From Acidobacteria bacterium OLB17 (GTDB taxonomy: Bacteria > Acidobacteriota > Blastocatellia > Pyrinomonadales > Pyrinomonadaceae), in contig LLEU01000018.1 in the NCBI GenBank assembly GCA_001567505.1, forward strand, positions 39,774-103,773: a stretch of 64,000 nt of DNA, read 5' to 3'. Positions 36,881 to 46,095 of the stretch are shown piece after piece. The notes below the pieces were generated by a model. The model saw nothing but the letters and a program-made list of their open reading frames with translations, was not told the DNA's origin and searched no databases. Both the position numbers and the translations under genes were made by a program. Position 1 is the stretch's first letter. Every line of letters starts with the position of its first letter.

Positions 36881-38080
36881 TTAGAATCCGCTTCCATCAA
36901 GTCCGGGGATAGTGAATGAACCATCGAGTCCCCGCTCACGGCGTCCCTGGCCCGAGTCCGTTTGCGCAAGGCGAAGGAACGGTTCGACACCGGCAAGAAG
37001 TTTGAATGCAGTAACGTTGCCCGTGGCCGAAGGCTTGGTGCTCGAGACCGCGATCGATTCGCCGGGTTTGAGGTCGGCCGTCGTGATCGTCGGAAAGCGA
37101 TCGAGCATTTCGTCAACGCCGCCACGCGGCCCGGCACCTCCGGGACGCTGCCAGCCTTGCTGGCCTCCGGGACGGCCGCCTGCGTTCTCGCGTCCACCTT
37201 GCGGGCGTCCGCCGGCCGGCGGCGTGCCGCCATTCTGTCCGGCCATACCGCCGCGCATGGCCGCCTGCATACCGGCAAGCCTTTCTGCGTCCTCCGCGGG
37301 AAAGCGTTTGAATGTCGTGACCTTTGCCGTCGAGATCGTCACGTCCTTGCCCGTGGCAAAGTCCGAGATAACGACCTCATTCTTGCCCGCATCAACGGAC
37401 TTGATCGTTCCGGCGATCGTCCTGAACGAACCGATAAGCACTTTTTCGGCGGCAAATGTCGTATTGTCCGCACCGCGGTCGCCGACGGCCTTCACCATGT
37501 CGCCGACCTCGATCTCGAGAAAATTGCTCGGCTTGGCATCTGCGAACTGAACCGAATCGTTCGCGTAATGCAGGAACTCGGCCTTCGGCTTAAAACTCAT
37601 TACGACCGACTGAGAGCTCATCAGGCCGCTGACCTTGATCGTGATCGTCAGCCGTACGGCGTCGATCGATTCGACCTTTCCGTAAATGCCGCGAGTCTTC
37701 CATTCGGCCGCCTCTTTTGCCTCCTTGGCAGAAAGCTCTGCAGTGCTCATCTGATAGCTTCGGATCGCGTTGCAGCCGCCGTCGGCCTGGATCAGGCACG
37801 AGACGATCAGCTTGTCGCCAACCTTAATGTCGGCAAGGCTCGAGGCCGTCGCGGCCTTGAGATTCAGGTCGGCCGGAAGCTTCTTGTATTCTGTCTTTTC
37901 CGAGAACTGAGCTTTTACGGACTTTCCGTTCGCATCCAATGTGGCCGAATCGCTCGACACAGCCGTTACTTCACCTCGGACAAGCACCGGTTTGTTCGGA
38001 TCCACGGCCTGCCCGAAAACATGCGAGACGGCCGCGCTTACCAAAAGTATGAAAATATATATGATTACGTTCTGCGTCAT
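36881..38080 (-). CDS. Secreted DUF5666-like protein with Gly/Arg-rich segment
   Basis: The 399-residue protein has a signal peptide (VIIYIFILLVSAAVSHVFG) and repeated short beta domains of the DUF5666 type. In these, a strand pattern such as VRGEVTAVSSDSATLDANGKSV is followed by IKVGDKLIVSC; similar units are IYGKVESIDAVRLTITIKV with IEVGDMVKAVG, and IAGTIKSVDAGKNEVVISD. A Gly/Pro/Arg/Gln-rich stretch (GGRENAGGRPGGQQGWQRPGG) precedes a last strand-rich part. It is 36 bases ahead of the TonB receptor and may be co-transcribed with it. Function is unknown. Confidence 0.65.
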   Translation of the reverse strand: MTQNVIIYIFILLVSAAVSHVFGQAVDPNKPVLVRGEVTAVSSDSATLDANGKSVKAQFSEKTEYKKLPADLNLKAATASSLADIKVGDKLIVSCLIQADGGCNAIRSYQMSTAELSAKEAKEAAEWKTRGIYGKVESIDAVRLTITIKVSGLMSSQSVVMSFKPKAEFLHYANDSVQFADAKPSNFLEIEVGDMVKAVGDRGADNTTFAAEKVLIGSFRTIAGTIKSVDAGKNEVVISDFATGKDVTISTAKVTTFKRFPAEDAERLAGMQAAMRGGMAGQNGGTPPAGGRPQGGRENAGGRPGGQQGWQRPGGAGPRGGVDEMLDRFPTITTADLKPGESIAVSSTKPSATGNVTAFKLLAGVEPFLRLAQTDSGQGRRERGLDGSFTIPGLDGSGF

Positions 38081-38213
38081 ATCAGTAAATTCCAGCCAGA
38101 ATGAGTCCTTCCCCGTTAAAGGGGTATGACGTAAATAGTAGCAGTAAGGTTCGATGCTTTATGTAAAGTTGTGTAAACCTTGCGCAAAGATTGCAAAGTG
38201 CCCAAAAAACGGC

Positions 38214-39176
38214 CTAAACATGGCGGATCTCGACTTTCGAGGCGGCAAGTACGATCAGGCCGATGCCGAATGCAAATGTTGCGAACAAAGCAATTGGCCA
38301 GATAAAGGGGAGCGAGAGAATAAGGGTCCAGACGAGCACGCCGGTGAGAGTGGCGAGCGTTTCCGAGCGGTTATTTTCGGGAAATGTCGTTCGCTGGATC
38401 CATTTTCCGAGCGAGACGTGCAGGGCGATGCGTCCGAACACGTAGCCGAACAGCAAAAGGAGCATACAAAGCCCGATCGCGGCCGCCGCGAGGAAATTCG
38501 GGAGAGTAAGGGCGCTTGCGATGACAATGATCCCCGTCAGCAGGAATACACCCGCACCGATCGCACAAACCTTCACGGGCGTAAGGTTAAGTTTCGCGGC
38601 AGCACGCCCGACCGCACCCGGAGCGATCGTCGAGAACACGATCGAGATCACGAACCAGATAAGCGCAAGGACAAGGCGTTGCGCGAAGAACCCGATCGAG
38701 ACGGAAGGCGAAAGCAGGCTTCCCGGATCTTTCGTGATCTCACGGAGCTGCTCCTCCATCATCCCGAAAACCACGGTCTGCTTCCCTTCCTCGCGTGCGG
38801 GTTTTTCGGATTCGGCCTTGTAGGAACCGCCAATGACGATCACGTCGCCGCCGACATAAGCGTCGTGTCTTTGCAGGATATTGCCGCCGATCGTTGCGAC
38901 GTCGCCTTCGATGCGGCCTTCGATAACGACGTCCCCGCCGATCGCGAGCACGCCTTTTGCACGCTTCGTGACCGTAACGGACTTGCCGAACGCGTACACT
39001 TCCTGTTCGGGAGCGTCCCCGACGGTTATCATCTTCTGCTCTTCCGAAACAGAGATCTCCGGATGCGCCAAAGCAGCACTCGCGAACGCAGATATCGCCG
39101 CGAGCACGAGAAGAACGCTGAACATTGTCCTTCGGTGCCGAACAACAATATTCCGAAATGGGAAATTACTTCTCAC
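38214..39176 (-). CDS. Membrane protein with polymer-forming-like domain
   Basis: The 320-residue protein starts at GTG 39176, three bases after the anti-sigma stop. It has a signal peptide or first helix (FSVLLVLAAISAFASAALA), then a beta-helical stretch with repeated Gly (GVLAIGGDVVIEGRIEGDVATIGGNILQRHDAYVGGDVIVIGG) resembling bactofilin/polymer-forming repeats. About four transmembrane helices follow (LVLALIWFVISIVFS onward). The third gene of a sigma/anti-sigma operon, it may act in envelope sensing or be a target of the sigma factor. This is inference. Confidence 0.6.
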   Translation of the reverse strand: MRSNFPFRNIVVRHRRTMFSVLLVLAAISAFASAALAHPEISVSEEQKMITVGDAPEQEVYAFGKSVTVTKRAKGVLAIGGDVVIEGRIEGDVATIGGNILQRHDAYVGGDVIVIGGSYKAESEKPAREEGKQTVVFGMMEEQLREITKDPGSLLSPSVSIGFFAQRLVLALIWFVISIVFSTIAPGAVGRAAAKLNLTPVKVCAIGAGVFLLTGIIVIASALTLPNFLAAAAIGLCMLLLLFGYVFGRIALHVSLGKWIQRTTFPENNRSETLATLTGVLVWTLILSLPFIWPIALFATFAFGIGLIVLAASKVEIRHV

Positions 39177-39179
39177 GGA

Positions 39180-39755
39180 TCAGAACAACGGACGCAGGAG
39201 TTTACGCAGCGGGATCACCAGCAGTCCACCAAAGAACAAGGCAAGCCCGCCGAAGCCGACAAGCCCGGTAACGGCCGAGTCTGCCGGAGCAAGAATGTAA
39301 ATGAACGAGCGAACAAGAACAGCAACTCCGACCAGGAAAGAGAATGCGACCTGAGCTGCGAAGGCACCGACCGCGGCGGCCTTCTGGAGAAGCGACCCGA
39401 TCCCGCCAATGAGCTCCGTCCCTTCGGCCCCGAGCACAAAAAGCGAAAAGAGCAGCAAAGAGCTGATGATAAAGACTGCATTGAAACGCTCTTTCCACGG
39501 CCGCAGCCCGACGACATGATTCTCTGCGGTAGTGACGATCTTCTTCGTAAAATCGTGCGGCAGGTCAAGATCTCGGTCGGGTTCACGCAATCCCGTCTCG
39601 AGCATTTGCAGGAACTGCTTCTGTGCATTCAACTCGCTGCGGCAGGACGAACAGGCCGCCACGTGCGCCTCGATCTCGCGATCCGCACGCTCGTCCAATT
39701 CGCCGTCAACATAGCCGGCAAGGTCAAATGATTCGCAATCCAGCACACCTGTCAT
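39180..39755 (-). CDS. Membrane anti-sigma factor with zinc-finger (ZAS) motif
   Basis: The 191-residue protein starts CESFDLAGYVDGELDERADREIEAHVAACSSCRSEL, which is the ZAS helix-turn with H-x3-C-x2-C zinc ligands that grips a cognate ECF sigma factor. Three transmembrane helices follow (VFIISSLLLFSLFVL, FAAQVAFSFLVGVAVLV and GLVGFGGLALFFGGLLVI). Its start overlaps the sigma-factor stop by one base (TGATG), so the two are translated together. Confidence 0.88.
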   Translation of the reverse strand: MTGVLDCESFDLAGYVDGELDERADREIEAHVAACSSCRSELNAQKQFLQMLETGLREPDRDLDLPHDFTKKIVTTAENHVVGLRPWKERFNAVFIISSLLLFSLFVLGAEGTELIGGIGSLLQKAAAVGAFAAQVAFSFLVGVAVLVRSFIYILAPADSAVTGLVGFGGLALFFGGLLVIPLRKLLRPLF

Positions 39756-40360
39756 CAGATACCGTCAAAACCTCGCTTAACAAAAAGTTCCCGCATCATC
39801 TCACGCGCACGGAACAGCCTGTTCTTTACCGTCCCGAGCGGCAGGCCCGTAATATCCTTGATCTCGTCGTAACTAAGGTCATATGAATGCCGCAGAACGA
39901 TCAGATCCCGATACGCGGGCGGCAGACACCGGACGACGCTCTCGATCTCGGTCCGCCACTCGCTCCTCTCGCGTTCCTGCTCGGGATTCGGAGCTTTTGA
40001 TTCGAGCTGAAACTCGAATGAGCCCTCGTCGTTCTCCGTCTCGAGGCTCTGCGTCGAGATCGAGTTCCTGCGTATATGATCGATCGCCGCATTATGGGCT
40101 ATCCGATAGAGCCAGGTGGAGAATTTGTAATCCGAGCTGTATTTGTTGAGCGAGTTATAGACCTTGATGAAGACTTCCTGCGTCACATCGAGGGATGCCT
40201 CGAAATCGCCGAGCATCCGATAGACGTAACCGGTGATCGGCCGTTGATACCGCCGCACAAGCTCCTCAAAATGATCGGCGCCGCCGCGCAACGACGTCGC
40301 GATGAGCTCAACATCCGAGAGCTCACCGATCTTTGAGAAGTTGGCCGCGGCAGTATTCAT
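39755..40360 (-). CDS. ECF RNA polymerase sigma factor
   Basis: The 201-residue sigma-70 family protein has region 2 (FEELVRRYQRPITGYVYRMLGDFEASLDVTQEVFIKVYNSL, FSTWLYRIAHNAAIDHIRR) and region 4 (LPPAYRDLIVLRHSYDLSYDEIKDITGLPLGTVKNRLFRAREMMRE). It lacks region 3, as ECF sigma factors do. It is the first gene of the sigma/anti-sigma/polymer-forming operon, and membrane anti-sigma control implies response to an envelope signal. Confidence 0.92.
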   Translation of the reverse strand: MNTAAANFSKIGELSDVELIATSLRGGADHFEELVRRYQRPITGYVYRMLGDFEASLDVTQEVFIKVYNSLNKYSSDYKFSTWLYRIAHNAAIDHIRRNSISTQSLETENDEGSFEFQLESKAPNPEQERERSEWRTEIESVVRCLPPAYRDLIVLRHSYDLSYDEIKDITGLPLGTVKNRLFRAREMMRELFVKRGFDGI

Positions 40361-40399
40361 ATCTCAGGAATTGTTTACGCCATTTTCCAGGAAAAGGTT

Positions 40400-41338
40400 T
40401 CAGCCTGCAACTCTCGCCGCCTGCGTACCAAAATGAAGGGACGCAAGGCCCGCCGGCGCGGCAAGGACATCAAAGGCAAGTCCCGTCCCCGAAAGGTCGA
40501 GGCCGACGTCGGCCGCATCCATTACGTCGATCTCGCGTCCGAAAGCTTCGGCCGCTGCAGACACGACGTCCGTTCGGTCGATCTCTTCTCCGACAAGCAG
40601 GATATTTTCAAGGATGCCGCCATAGCGGTCGTGATAGAACATCAGGAGCCGATAGATCTCGTTCCCGGCTTCGGCCGGCGTACAGGTAACCGAACGTACG
40701 ACGGCCGGTTCATCGCCGCGAAGCAGCAGGCCCGAAAATCCGCCGGGCTGCGCGCTCAGCAGCAATGCATCGCCTGCCGCCCCGTGATAAAGCCACGCGG
40801 CCTCGCTAACGACTCGCGGCAGGATCAATCCGGCCCGCCAACCCGAACGCTCGAACAGCGTTTCGTATTCGTCGATCACAGAAAGCCGGATCGCGGTCGT
40901 AAAATAACGGGATCGCCCTTCGGCATCATTCGAGATCTTCTTTCGCGACATCCGCAGTTCAGAGGCGGCAAGCCCGAACGCCTGCTCGGCCTTCCAGTCA
41001 AAGATCTCCTGCCATTCACCCTTTGCCGACGGCTCGGCCTCAAGCGTCACGATCGCCGTGCGGGCGGAACTGCCCGGAAGCGAGACGGACCAGCGTTTTT
41101 GATTCAAAAGGCCCGCGGCGGCAAGCGTATCCTCGAGGCAGCGGACAAATGCGGATTCGTCGAGAATGTTCCGGCCGAAGAAATCGCCCGCAACAATACC
41201 CGGAGCAAGGCCGTTCGTCGAGCATTGCCTGACACGAAGGCTGCTGCGGTTCCCCTCGAGCGTTGCCGCTGTTATAGAACGCTCTTCTATGCCGAGTCCG
41301 GCGTTCGGGTAGCTGGGCGAAGTAAGGAATTCGAACAT
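40400..41338 (-). CDS. PilM-like actin-fold protein of a pseudopilin operon
   Basis: The 312-residue protein starts at the ATG at 41338, which overlaps the upstream pseudopilin stop by one base. It has an actin-like fold start (GLGIEERSITAATLEG), then VSLPGSSARTAIVTLEAEP, and a C-terminal half with YRLLMFYHDRYGGILENILLVGEE. This pattern is seen in PilM/GspL-type cytoplasmic assembly proteins. The usual partners PilN and PilO are missing downstream. It is last in a four-gene operon with a secretin. Confidence 0.65.
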   Translation of the reverse strand: MFEFLTSPSYPNAGLGIEERSITAATLEGNRSSLRVRQCSTNGLAPGIVAGDFFGRNILDESAFVRCLEDTLAAAGLLNQKRWSVSLPGSSARTAIVTLEAEPSAKGEWQEIFDWKAEQAFGLAASELRMSRKKISNDAEGRSRYFTTAIRLSVIDEYETLFERSGWRAGLILPRVVSEAAWLYHGAAGDALLLSAQPGGFSGLLLRGDEPAVVRSVTCTPAEAGNEIYRLLMFYHDRYGGILENILLVGEEIDRTDVVSAAAEAFGREIDVMDAADVGLDLSGTGLAFDVLAAPAGLASLHFGTQAARVAG

Positions 41339-41742
41339 CAGTATTTTGAGTACTCCTGGCCGTTGCTGTCGATCCCGTCCGCGGTGCTTTTTACGTCTTT
41401 CATACCGGTCTCGCCTTCTTTTGCCGCAGGATCTTCGCCCTGGACCTCGTTCCACTCCGTAGATTCCGTCACGGGATCGATCGGGCGTTCGCGAAGGTAT
41501 TTCTCGTTCACGAGATCGTCAATGTTTTTCGGAAGATGCCCTTTGTCGGCGTAGAACTGATCGATAGCGCGCCGCATCTGCCAGAGATTCTCGTGCAGCA
41601 CGGTCTCTTTCGCGTGCTGAACGCTCCTTTGATAGGTCGGGATCGCGACCGAGATCAGGATGATCAGGATGAACATCGCGATCATCAGTTCCAGCAGCGA
41701 GAACCCAAGCGAACTTCTTTGACCGCACTTTTTCTTAAGCAT
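41338..41742 (-). CDS. Type II secretion/type IV pilus pseudopilin, short
   Basis: The 134-residue protein starts at the ATG at 41742, overlapping the previous stop (TAATG). It has a prepilin leader with the cleavage site LG-FSLLELMIAMFILIILISVAIP, with Glu at mature position 5. A GspG-like domain follows (YQRSVQHAKETVLHENLWQMRRAIDQFYADKGHLPKNIDDLVNEKYLRERPIDPVT). The C-terminal part is short and polar, and the calcium-binding end typical of GspG is not obvious. Confidence 0.85.
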   Translation of the reverse strand: MLKKKCGQRSSLGFSLLELMIAMFILIILISVAIPTYQRSVQHAKETVLHENLWQMRRAIDQFYADKGHLPKNIDDLVNEKYLRERPIDPVTESTEWNEVQGEDPAAKEGETGMKDVKSTADGIDSNGQEYSKY

Positions 41743-42365
41743 TACCAATCAGAGTATTTCTCGCCGTTCAGGGCTTCCTGGTCGGACGCCGATCTAATAT
41801 CAAAGACATTGATGCTGTCCCAGTTGTCCGCGTCCTTTTCCTGATACGAGGAACGAAGTTTCCAGTCAGCCTTTCCCGTCATCGGATCGACGGGCAATTC
41901 GCGCAGGTAGATCTTCTTACGTTCTTTGTTCGTATTGATCTCGGTCGCCTGCTGGTCGTCGTCCCCGAGCCCTCGTCCGCCGCGAACATCCACCGCACGC
42001 GGCCTCACTTTCACGCCGTCAACCAGAACTTGCAGGCTTGGCGGAAAGCGGTCGATGTTGTCGGTCGTAAAGATCGTGCAGTCGTCGATCACAACGCGGC
42101 TTCGCGGATCGACAGGCACGTTCCCGCCGGGAACGGTCCGATTTCCGCTTGCGACCGCACCCTGCGGGCACGCGCCGAGCGAATCGCGCTTGAACTCATC
42201 TATCGCACGCCGCATTTCGCGAAGCGTCTCGCGGAGTCGCGTCTCTTTCTGGCGTTTTACGGCATTCTGAGCGAGCGGTATCGCACCCATCACCAGGATC
42301 GCAAGCACGCTCAGCGTGGCGACGAGTTCAAGCAGGCTGTAGCCCTTTTGCCGCAAAGAATTCAC
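41742..42365 (-). CDS. Type II secretion/type IV pilus pseudopilin, long
   Basis: The 207-residue protein starts at GTG 42365, overlapping the secretin stop (GTGA). The leader QKG-YSLLELVATLSVLAILVMGAIPLAQ is a class III prepilin signal. The following region TRLRETLREMRRAIDEFKRDS is GspG-like, but an inserted Cys-containing loop of about 70 residues (from GACPQGAV to RGGRGLGDD) separates it from a second GspG-like block (IYLRELPVDPMTGKADW). The insertion is unusual. Confidence 0.8.
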   Translation of the reverse strand: MNSLRQKGYSLLELVATLSVLAILVMGAIPLAQNAVKRQKETRLRETLREMRRAIDEFKRDSLGACPQGAVASGNRTVPGGNVPVDPRSRVVIDDCTIFTTDNIDRFPPSLQVLVDGVKVRPRAVDVRGGRGLGDDDQQATEINTNKERKKIYLRELPVDPMTGKADWKLRSSYQEKDADNWDSINVFDIRSASDQEALNGEKYSDW

Positions 42366-44830
42366 TTACCTTCCACATCGACCGCGACCGGGATATTCTT
42401 GCCGTCGGCGGTCATCAAATTCAGGATGTCGCCGTCGAGCGAGATCTCCGGTACGCCGTCTGCGACGGCCTCGACCTCAAGATACGCGATAATTCCCGAC
42501 TGCGGGATGACCGTATCGTCGGCCGCGATCACCGAAAAATAGGTCTTTCCGTCCGTGTTCAGGAAAGGCACAACGGCGGAATTCGCCTTCGCACCGAATG
42601 TGTCGCCGAGCACAATGCCGCGGATCGCGACCTTCGCCGGATCGTACCTTAAACCCATCACGCCGGACCGGAACGCCTGCGGGCTAGAGAACGCGATGGC
42701 AACTTTCGCCTTTTCGCCGGCTTTCAACGCCGCGATCGGCGCAAGCCTTACCGTCGCACTCGCGGCCTGCGTGCTGACTGGTTTGAATGCAGGATCGGAT
42801 GCGGAGTTGTCCGGCCGGTCGGCCGTCTGCGTCAATTGAAGCGTCCGCACCGAGCTGTCGATCGGTTTGACCGCAAGGCCGTTCGCATTCGGTTCAGCAG
42901 AAGCGGCCGGGCTATCGGCCGCGTCATTCGCCGCTGCGACCGATGCAGTTGCCGCATCCGTGCGAACATACTGCGGCGTTTCCGGACTTTGATCGGGCAG
43001 ATCGATGACGACATTCGTCGGCTTGCGGCGTGCGGCGGCGATCATCTCTTCGCGTTGCTCTTCGATGATCATGGCTTCGAGCTGGCCGCTCGTCGGCGTT
43101 GCAAGGCTTCCTGTGTCCTGTTCGACAAGGTCCTCGGGCAGAATGGCGGGAGCACGTATCACACGCGGCGTGACCGCGATCACGATATCGACCTGCGAAT
43201 TCTGCTTCTTCGGTGCCGTGAAAAGCCGCCCAAGGATCGGGATAAGCCCAAGCAGCGGCAGGCCCGTGCGGCCGTTCGATTCGTTATTCTGTGCGACGCT
43301 TGCAAGCAGAAGCGTCTTGTTATTCTGCACGCGGGCCGTGCCCTTGATCGTGCGTTCGGTGAAGATCGGTGTGAACGGATCGGGCCCGGCACCGATGTCC
43401 TTTGATTCGATCTCCATCGCGACCTGAACGTCCTGATTCGGGAACACGAGCGGCTTGAACTTCAGCGAAAGGCCGACCTTTTCGTAATTGATGACGTTCG
43501 ATACGACTCCGCCGTTGCTCGGCGTTGTTCCGGCACCGGTCACGAACTGCGCCGTCTGCACGGGAACTCGCTGGCCGATGGTCGCCGACGAATCTTCGTT
43601 ATTGAAAGCGTGTATCTGGGTCGATGCAACGAGCTTCGTGTTCGTCTTGCTCTGAAGAGCGGCGATCGAACTGATCGGAAGCCCGATCGCAATGCTAAGC
43701 AGGTCCGTGCCGGAGAACGGCATTCCGTTCGTGATCGGCCCGGTCGAACCTTGATGCACCGTCGGGAATCCGACGCCGCCGATGTTCAAAAGCGTTCCCT
43801 TATCGCCGCCCGTTCCGAGCTGATTTCCGAACTGAAGCAGGTCGCCGCGATTCACTTCGTAGATCGCAACATCCATAACGACCTCGGCACGATCCTTATC
43901 GAGCGCGCGGATGAGGCGGCCGATGATCTTGATATTTTCCGAAGTGTCGCGCACCGTGACGCTGTTGGTTGCGTCATCCGGGAGGATGATCGTCTGCGGA
44001 CGGCCGCCCTGTGCGGGTATCGCGCCCTGAATGACCTTCTGAATGTCTTTCGGGCTTGCGTTCGCAAGATAAAATGTCTTTAGGACAAGCTGCTGGAGAA
44101 TATTGCGGCGATTGTTGGTAGCCACAAGGATCGTCCGCGGCCCGACCTTCTGGAAGAAAAGATTCTCCTGCAGGAAGATGTAGTCGAGTGCTCGGGCGGA
44201 CGTCACGTTCTTCAACTCGATCTTCACCTTTCTCGAATCGAGGCGGGATTCGCTGTCGAAAAGCACGTTCAGATCGAGATCCTTTGCAAGTTCCTTGACG
44301 ATGAACTGAAGGTCGATGCCTGCGGGAAAAGGAACGTCGCGGAGCTTTTCAAGCTGCTGAGGCAGCTGCACATCGGCCGGAGAGTAGGCCGCGGGCTTTA
44401 CCGAAAGCCCGGTACTGTTCGCCGGTTTTCCGTCCGGCGAGTTCGCTTCTTTCTGGAGCCGCACCATTCGCTCCATTTCGCTCTTTGCAAGCTCATTGGT
44501 CGGATCGAATCCATACGCCCGGCGAAATGCATTATACGCACCTGCATAATCCTTATCGTCGGCCGCCGTAGTGCCCCGTTTCATATACATTTGCGAGGCA
44601 TTGAACAACGCCCGGCGCAGATGAAGGCGATATTCCGGATTCTTCGGGTTCTCGTTGACCGCGAGTGCGAATTCCTCGCAGGCCTTGTCCCATTCCTCCG
44701 CAAGCTCGTACTTCATCCCTTGCTTGAAATGCTTCTTCCCGTCGCCGATACCAAGAGCAAAGGTCGGCGAAAGGAGTCCAAAAAGCAGGACAAACGTCAA
44801 GGCGATACGGAAAACCGCTTTTCTTTTCAT
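42362..44830 (-). CDS. Secretin with TPR and C-terminal cohesin-like domain
   Basis: The 822-residue protein starts at the ATG at 44830 with a signal peptide (FRIALTFVLLFGLLSPTFA). It has TPR-like repeats at about residues 30-130 (YELAEEWDKACEEFALAVNENPKN, KDYAGAYNAFRRAYGFDP), N0/N1-like domains near 190-350 (VKIELKNVTSARALDYIFLQ, ILPDDATNSVTVRD), the secretin core near 390-600 (VPVQTAQFVTG, VGLSLKFKPLVF, GLPLLGLIPILGRLF) and a cohesin-like end (LRYDPAKVAIRGIVLG, IIAYLEVEAVADG). It forms an outer-membrane channel. The cohesin-like tail is an uncommon fusion. Confidence 0.88.
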   Translation of the reverse strand: MKRKAVFRIALTFVLLFGLLSPTFALGIGDGKKHFKQGMKYELAEEWDKACEEFALAVNENPKNPEYRLHLRRALFNASQMYMKRGTTAADDKDYAGAYNAFRRAYGFDPTNELAKSEMERMVRLQKEANSPDGKPANSTGLSVKPAAYSPADVQLPQQLEKLRDVPFPAGIDLQFIVKELAKDLDLNVLFDSESRLDSRKVKIELKNVTSARALDYIFLQENLFFQKVGPRTILVATNNRRNILQQLVLKTFYLANASPKDIQKVIQGAIPAQGGRPQTIILPDDATNSVTVRDTSENIKIIGRLIRALDKDRAEVVMDVAIYEVNRGDLLQFGNQLGTGGDKGTLLNIGGVGFPTVHQGSTGPITNGMPFSGTDLLSIAIGLPISSIAALQSKTNTKLVASTQIHAFNNEDSSATIGQRVPVQTAQFVTGAGTTPSNGGVVSNVINYEKVGLSLKFKPLVFPNQDVQVAMEIESKDIGAGPDPFTPIFTERTIKGTARVQNNKTLLLASVAQNNESNGRTGLPLLGLIPILGRLFTAPKKQNSQVDIVIAVTPRVIRAPAILPEDLVEQDTGSLATPTSGQLEAMIIEEQREEMIAAARRKPTNVVIDLPDQSPETPQYVRTDAATASVAAANDAADSPAASAEPNANGLAVKPIDSSVRTLQLTQTADRPDNSASDPAFKPVSTQAASATVRLAPIAALKAGEKAKVAIAFSSPQAFRSGVMGLRYDPAKVAIRGIVLGDTFGAKANSAVVPFLNTDGKTYFSVIAADDTVIPQSGIIAYLEVEAVADGVPEISLDGDILNLMTADGKNIPVAVDVEGK

Positions 44831-45051
44831 ATGATTCGGTGCCTTGCTAAAAATTTCGAGGCTCACCGCCCGAAGAATAGTCACGACGAACACAGGCCGA
44901 AGTTGCAATAATCGCGACATTTCGGACACGTGGGTCGGCAGCGTTGGGCCTATTTTCCGTGTATTTGCCGCAAAAATCAACTACTTAGCTGTTTTTGTCA
45001 AGCAGAAATGCAACGTTCAACGTTGTTGATACATCTATTGGAGGAACAAAA

Positions 45052-45837
45052 ATGAAAGTCATTAAACTTTTTGGTACGATTTGTGTCGCTCTACTCGGTA
45101 TAGTGCCGGCAATCGCGCAATCAAGTGTTCTTGGGGAGACAAGCGCAAATTCGCTTGGCGGTCTCACGTTTAGCGTCAAGTCGAACAAGGCGACTTACCT
45201 GCCTTACGAACCATTGTTTGTAACTTTCGAGCTTACCAATAACACTCAGGCTCAGACTTCTTATAGTGGCGCTAGGCCGCTGTTTCTCATCCATTCCTCC
45301 GTGCAAGTTACCGCACCCGATGGCGCGGTCTCTTGTGTAAGGTTTTTGTCGCTCTCCTCAGGTGGAGGTCCAAATCTGCCCGGTCAGAAATTTGAGATCA
45401 AACAAGGTGAAAGGTTTGCCGAGACGCTCGTGCCTGCCATTGACAGCCGCTATCTTGAAAAGCCGGGAAAATATACTCTGCGATTTAGCTACTCCGGCCT
45501 TGATTCAAATAGCATTGAGATAACCGTTGCGGAGCCCATGGGGCTAGATGAGGAAGCGTTCCGCTTTCTCGCGAACCACGGGAAAGATATATGGTTTGGC
45601 CGAATGCTGCAGGAAAAGGACGGACCGGCAGCATTGAAGACTTTTGTGCAGCGTTTTGAAAGCAGTAGTTACGGCGATTTTGCCGTGCTCTCTCTTGGAA
45701 AGTACTTTTTGAATGTCGAGATGAATCTATCAAACGCACAAACGGAATTTGCAAAACTGCGATCAAGTCAAAATACCTTTATTGCCGACACCGCTAAGAA
45801 GCATCTCGCTGCGATTGCGAGATCGAGGGGAAATTAG
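45052..45837 (+). CDS. Secreted protein, function unknown
   Basis: The 261-residue protein begins at the ATG at 45052 after TTGGAGGAAC. It has a signal peptide (LFGTICVALLGIVPAIA), then an immunoglobulin-like beta domain (FSVKSNKATYLPYEPLFVTFELTNNTQ, YLEKPGKYTLRFSYSGLDSNSIEITV). A helical part follows with TPR-like features (SSYGDFAVLSLGKYFLNV, KLRSSQNTFIADTAKKHLAAIARS). No family is recognised. The Ig-like part resembles bacterial domains that set material tone, for instance in alpha-2-macroglobulin-like contexts, but this is only fold-level. Confidence 0.6.
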   Translation: MKVIKLFGTICVALLGIVPAIAQSSVLGETSANSLGGLTFSVKSNKATYLPYEPLFVTFELTNNTQAQTSYSGARPLFLIHSSVQVTAPDGAVSCVRFLSLSSGGGPNLPGQKFEIKQGERFAETLVPAIDSRYLEKPGKYTLRFSYSGLDSNSIEITVAEPMGLDEEAFRFLANHGKDIWFGRMLQEKDGPAALKTFVQRFESSSYGDFAVLSLGKYFLNVEMNLSNAQTEFAKLRSSQNTFIADTAKKHLAAIARSRGN

Positions 45838-46095
45838 ACCTGATTTGTTCATCTACTGTAGAACGAGCAGCAGAACGGCTTAAAGAACTGAAAGGTGGCC
45901 GTTGATCGGATACCACACTCATTGACTGAGCTTCGCAGGTACTTGTGATTGCTGCCTCTTTTCAAATTATCCTTTGGGCGGAAGAGCCTGTCGCAAGAGC
46001 CGGCGTGGCGGTGATTCCAACTGGGTCTGTTGGCTCACTTATTTTTCAAGAGGTAGAACACGACCTTGGCGAGTATTTTCTATCCCCTGGAAGGA
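45838..46095. other. Intergenic region without recognisable features
   Basis: A 62-codon frame at 45945-46133 exists but runs into the end of cinA on the opposite strand and has no ribosome site, so it is not called as a gene. No hairpin terminator or promoter is clear. Confidence 0.5.

Noticed and set aside
38154..39731. 525-codon frame antisense to the sigma operon
   Set aside because: Composition is dominated by Arg, Asp and Glu as expected for a shadow frame, and real proteins with clear motifs are on the other strand.
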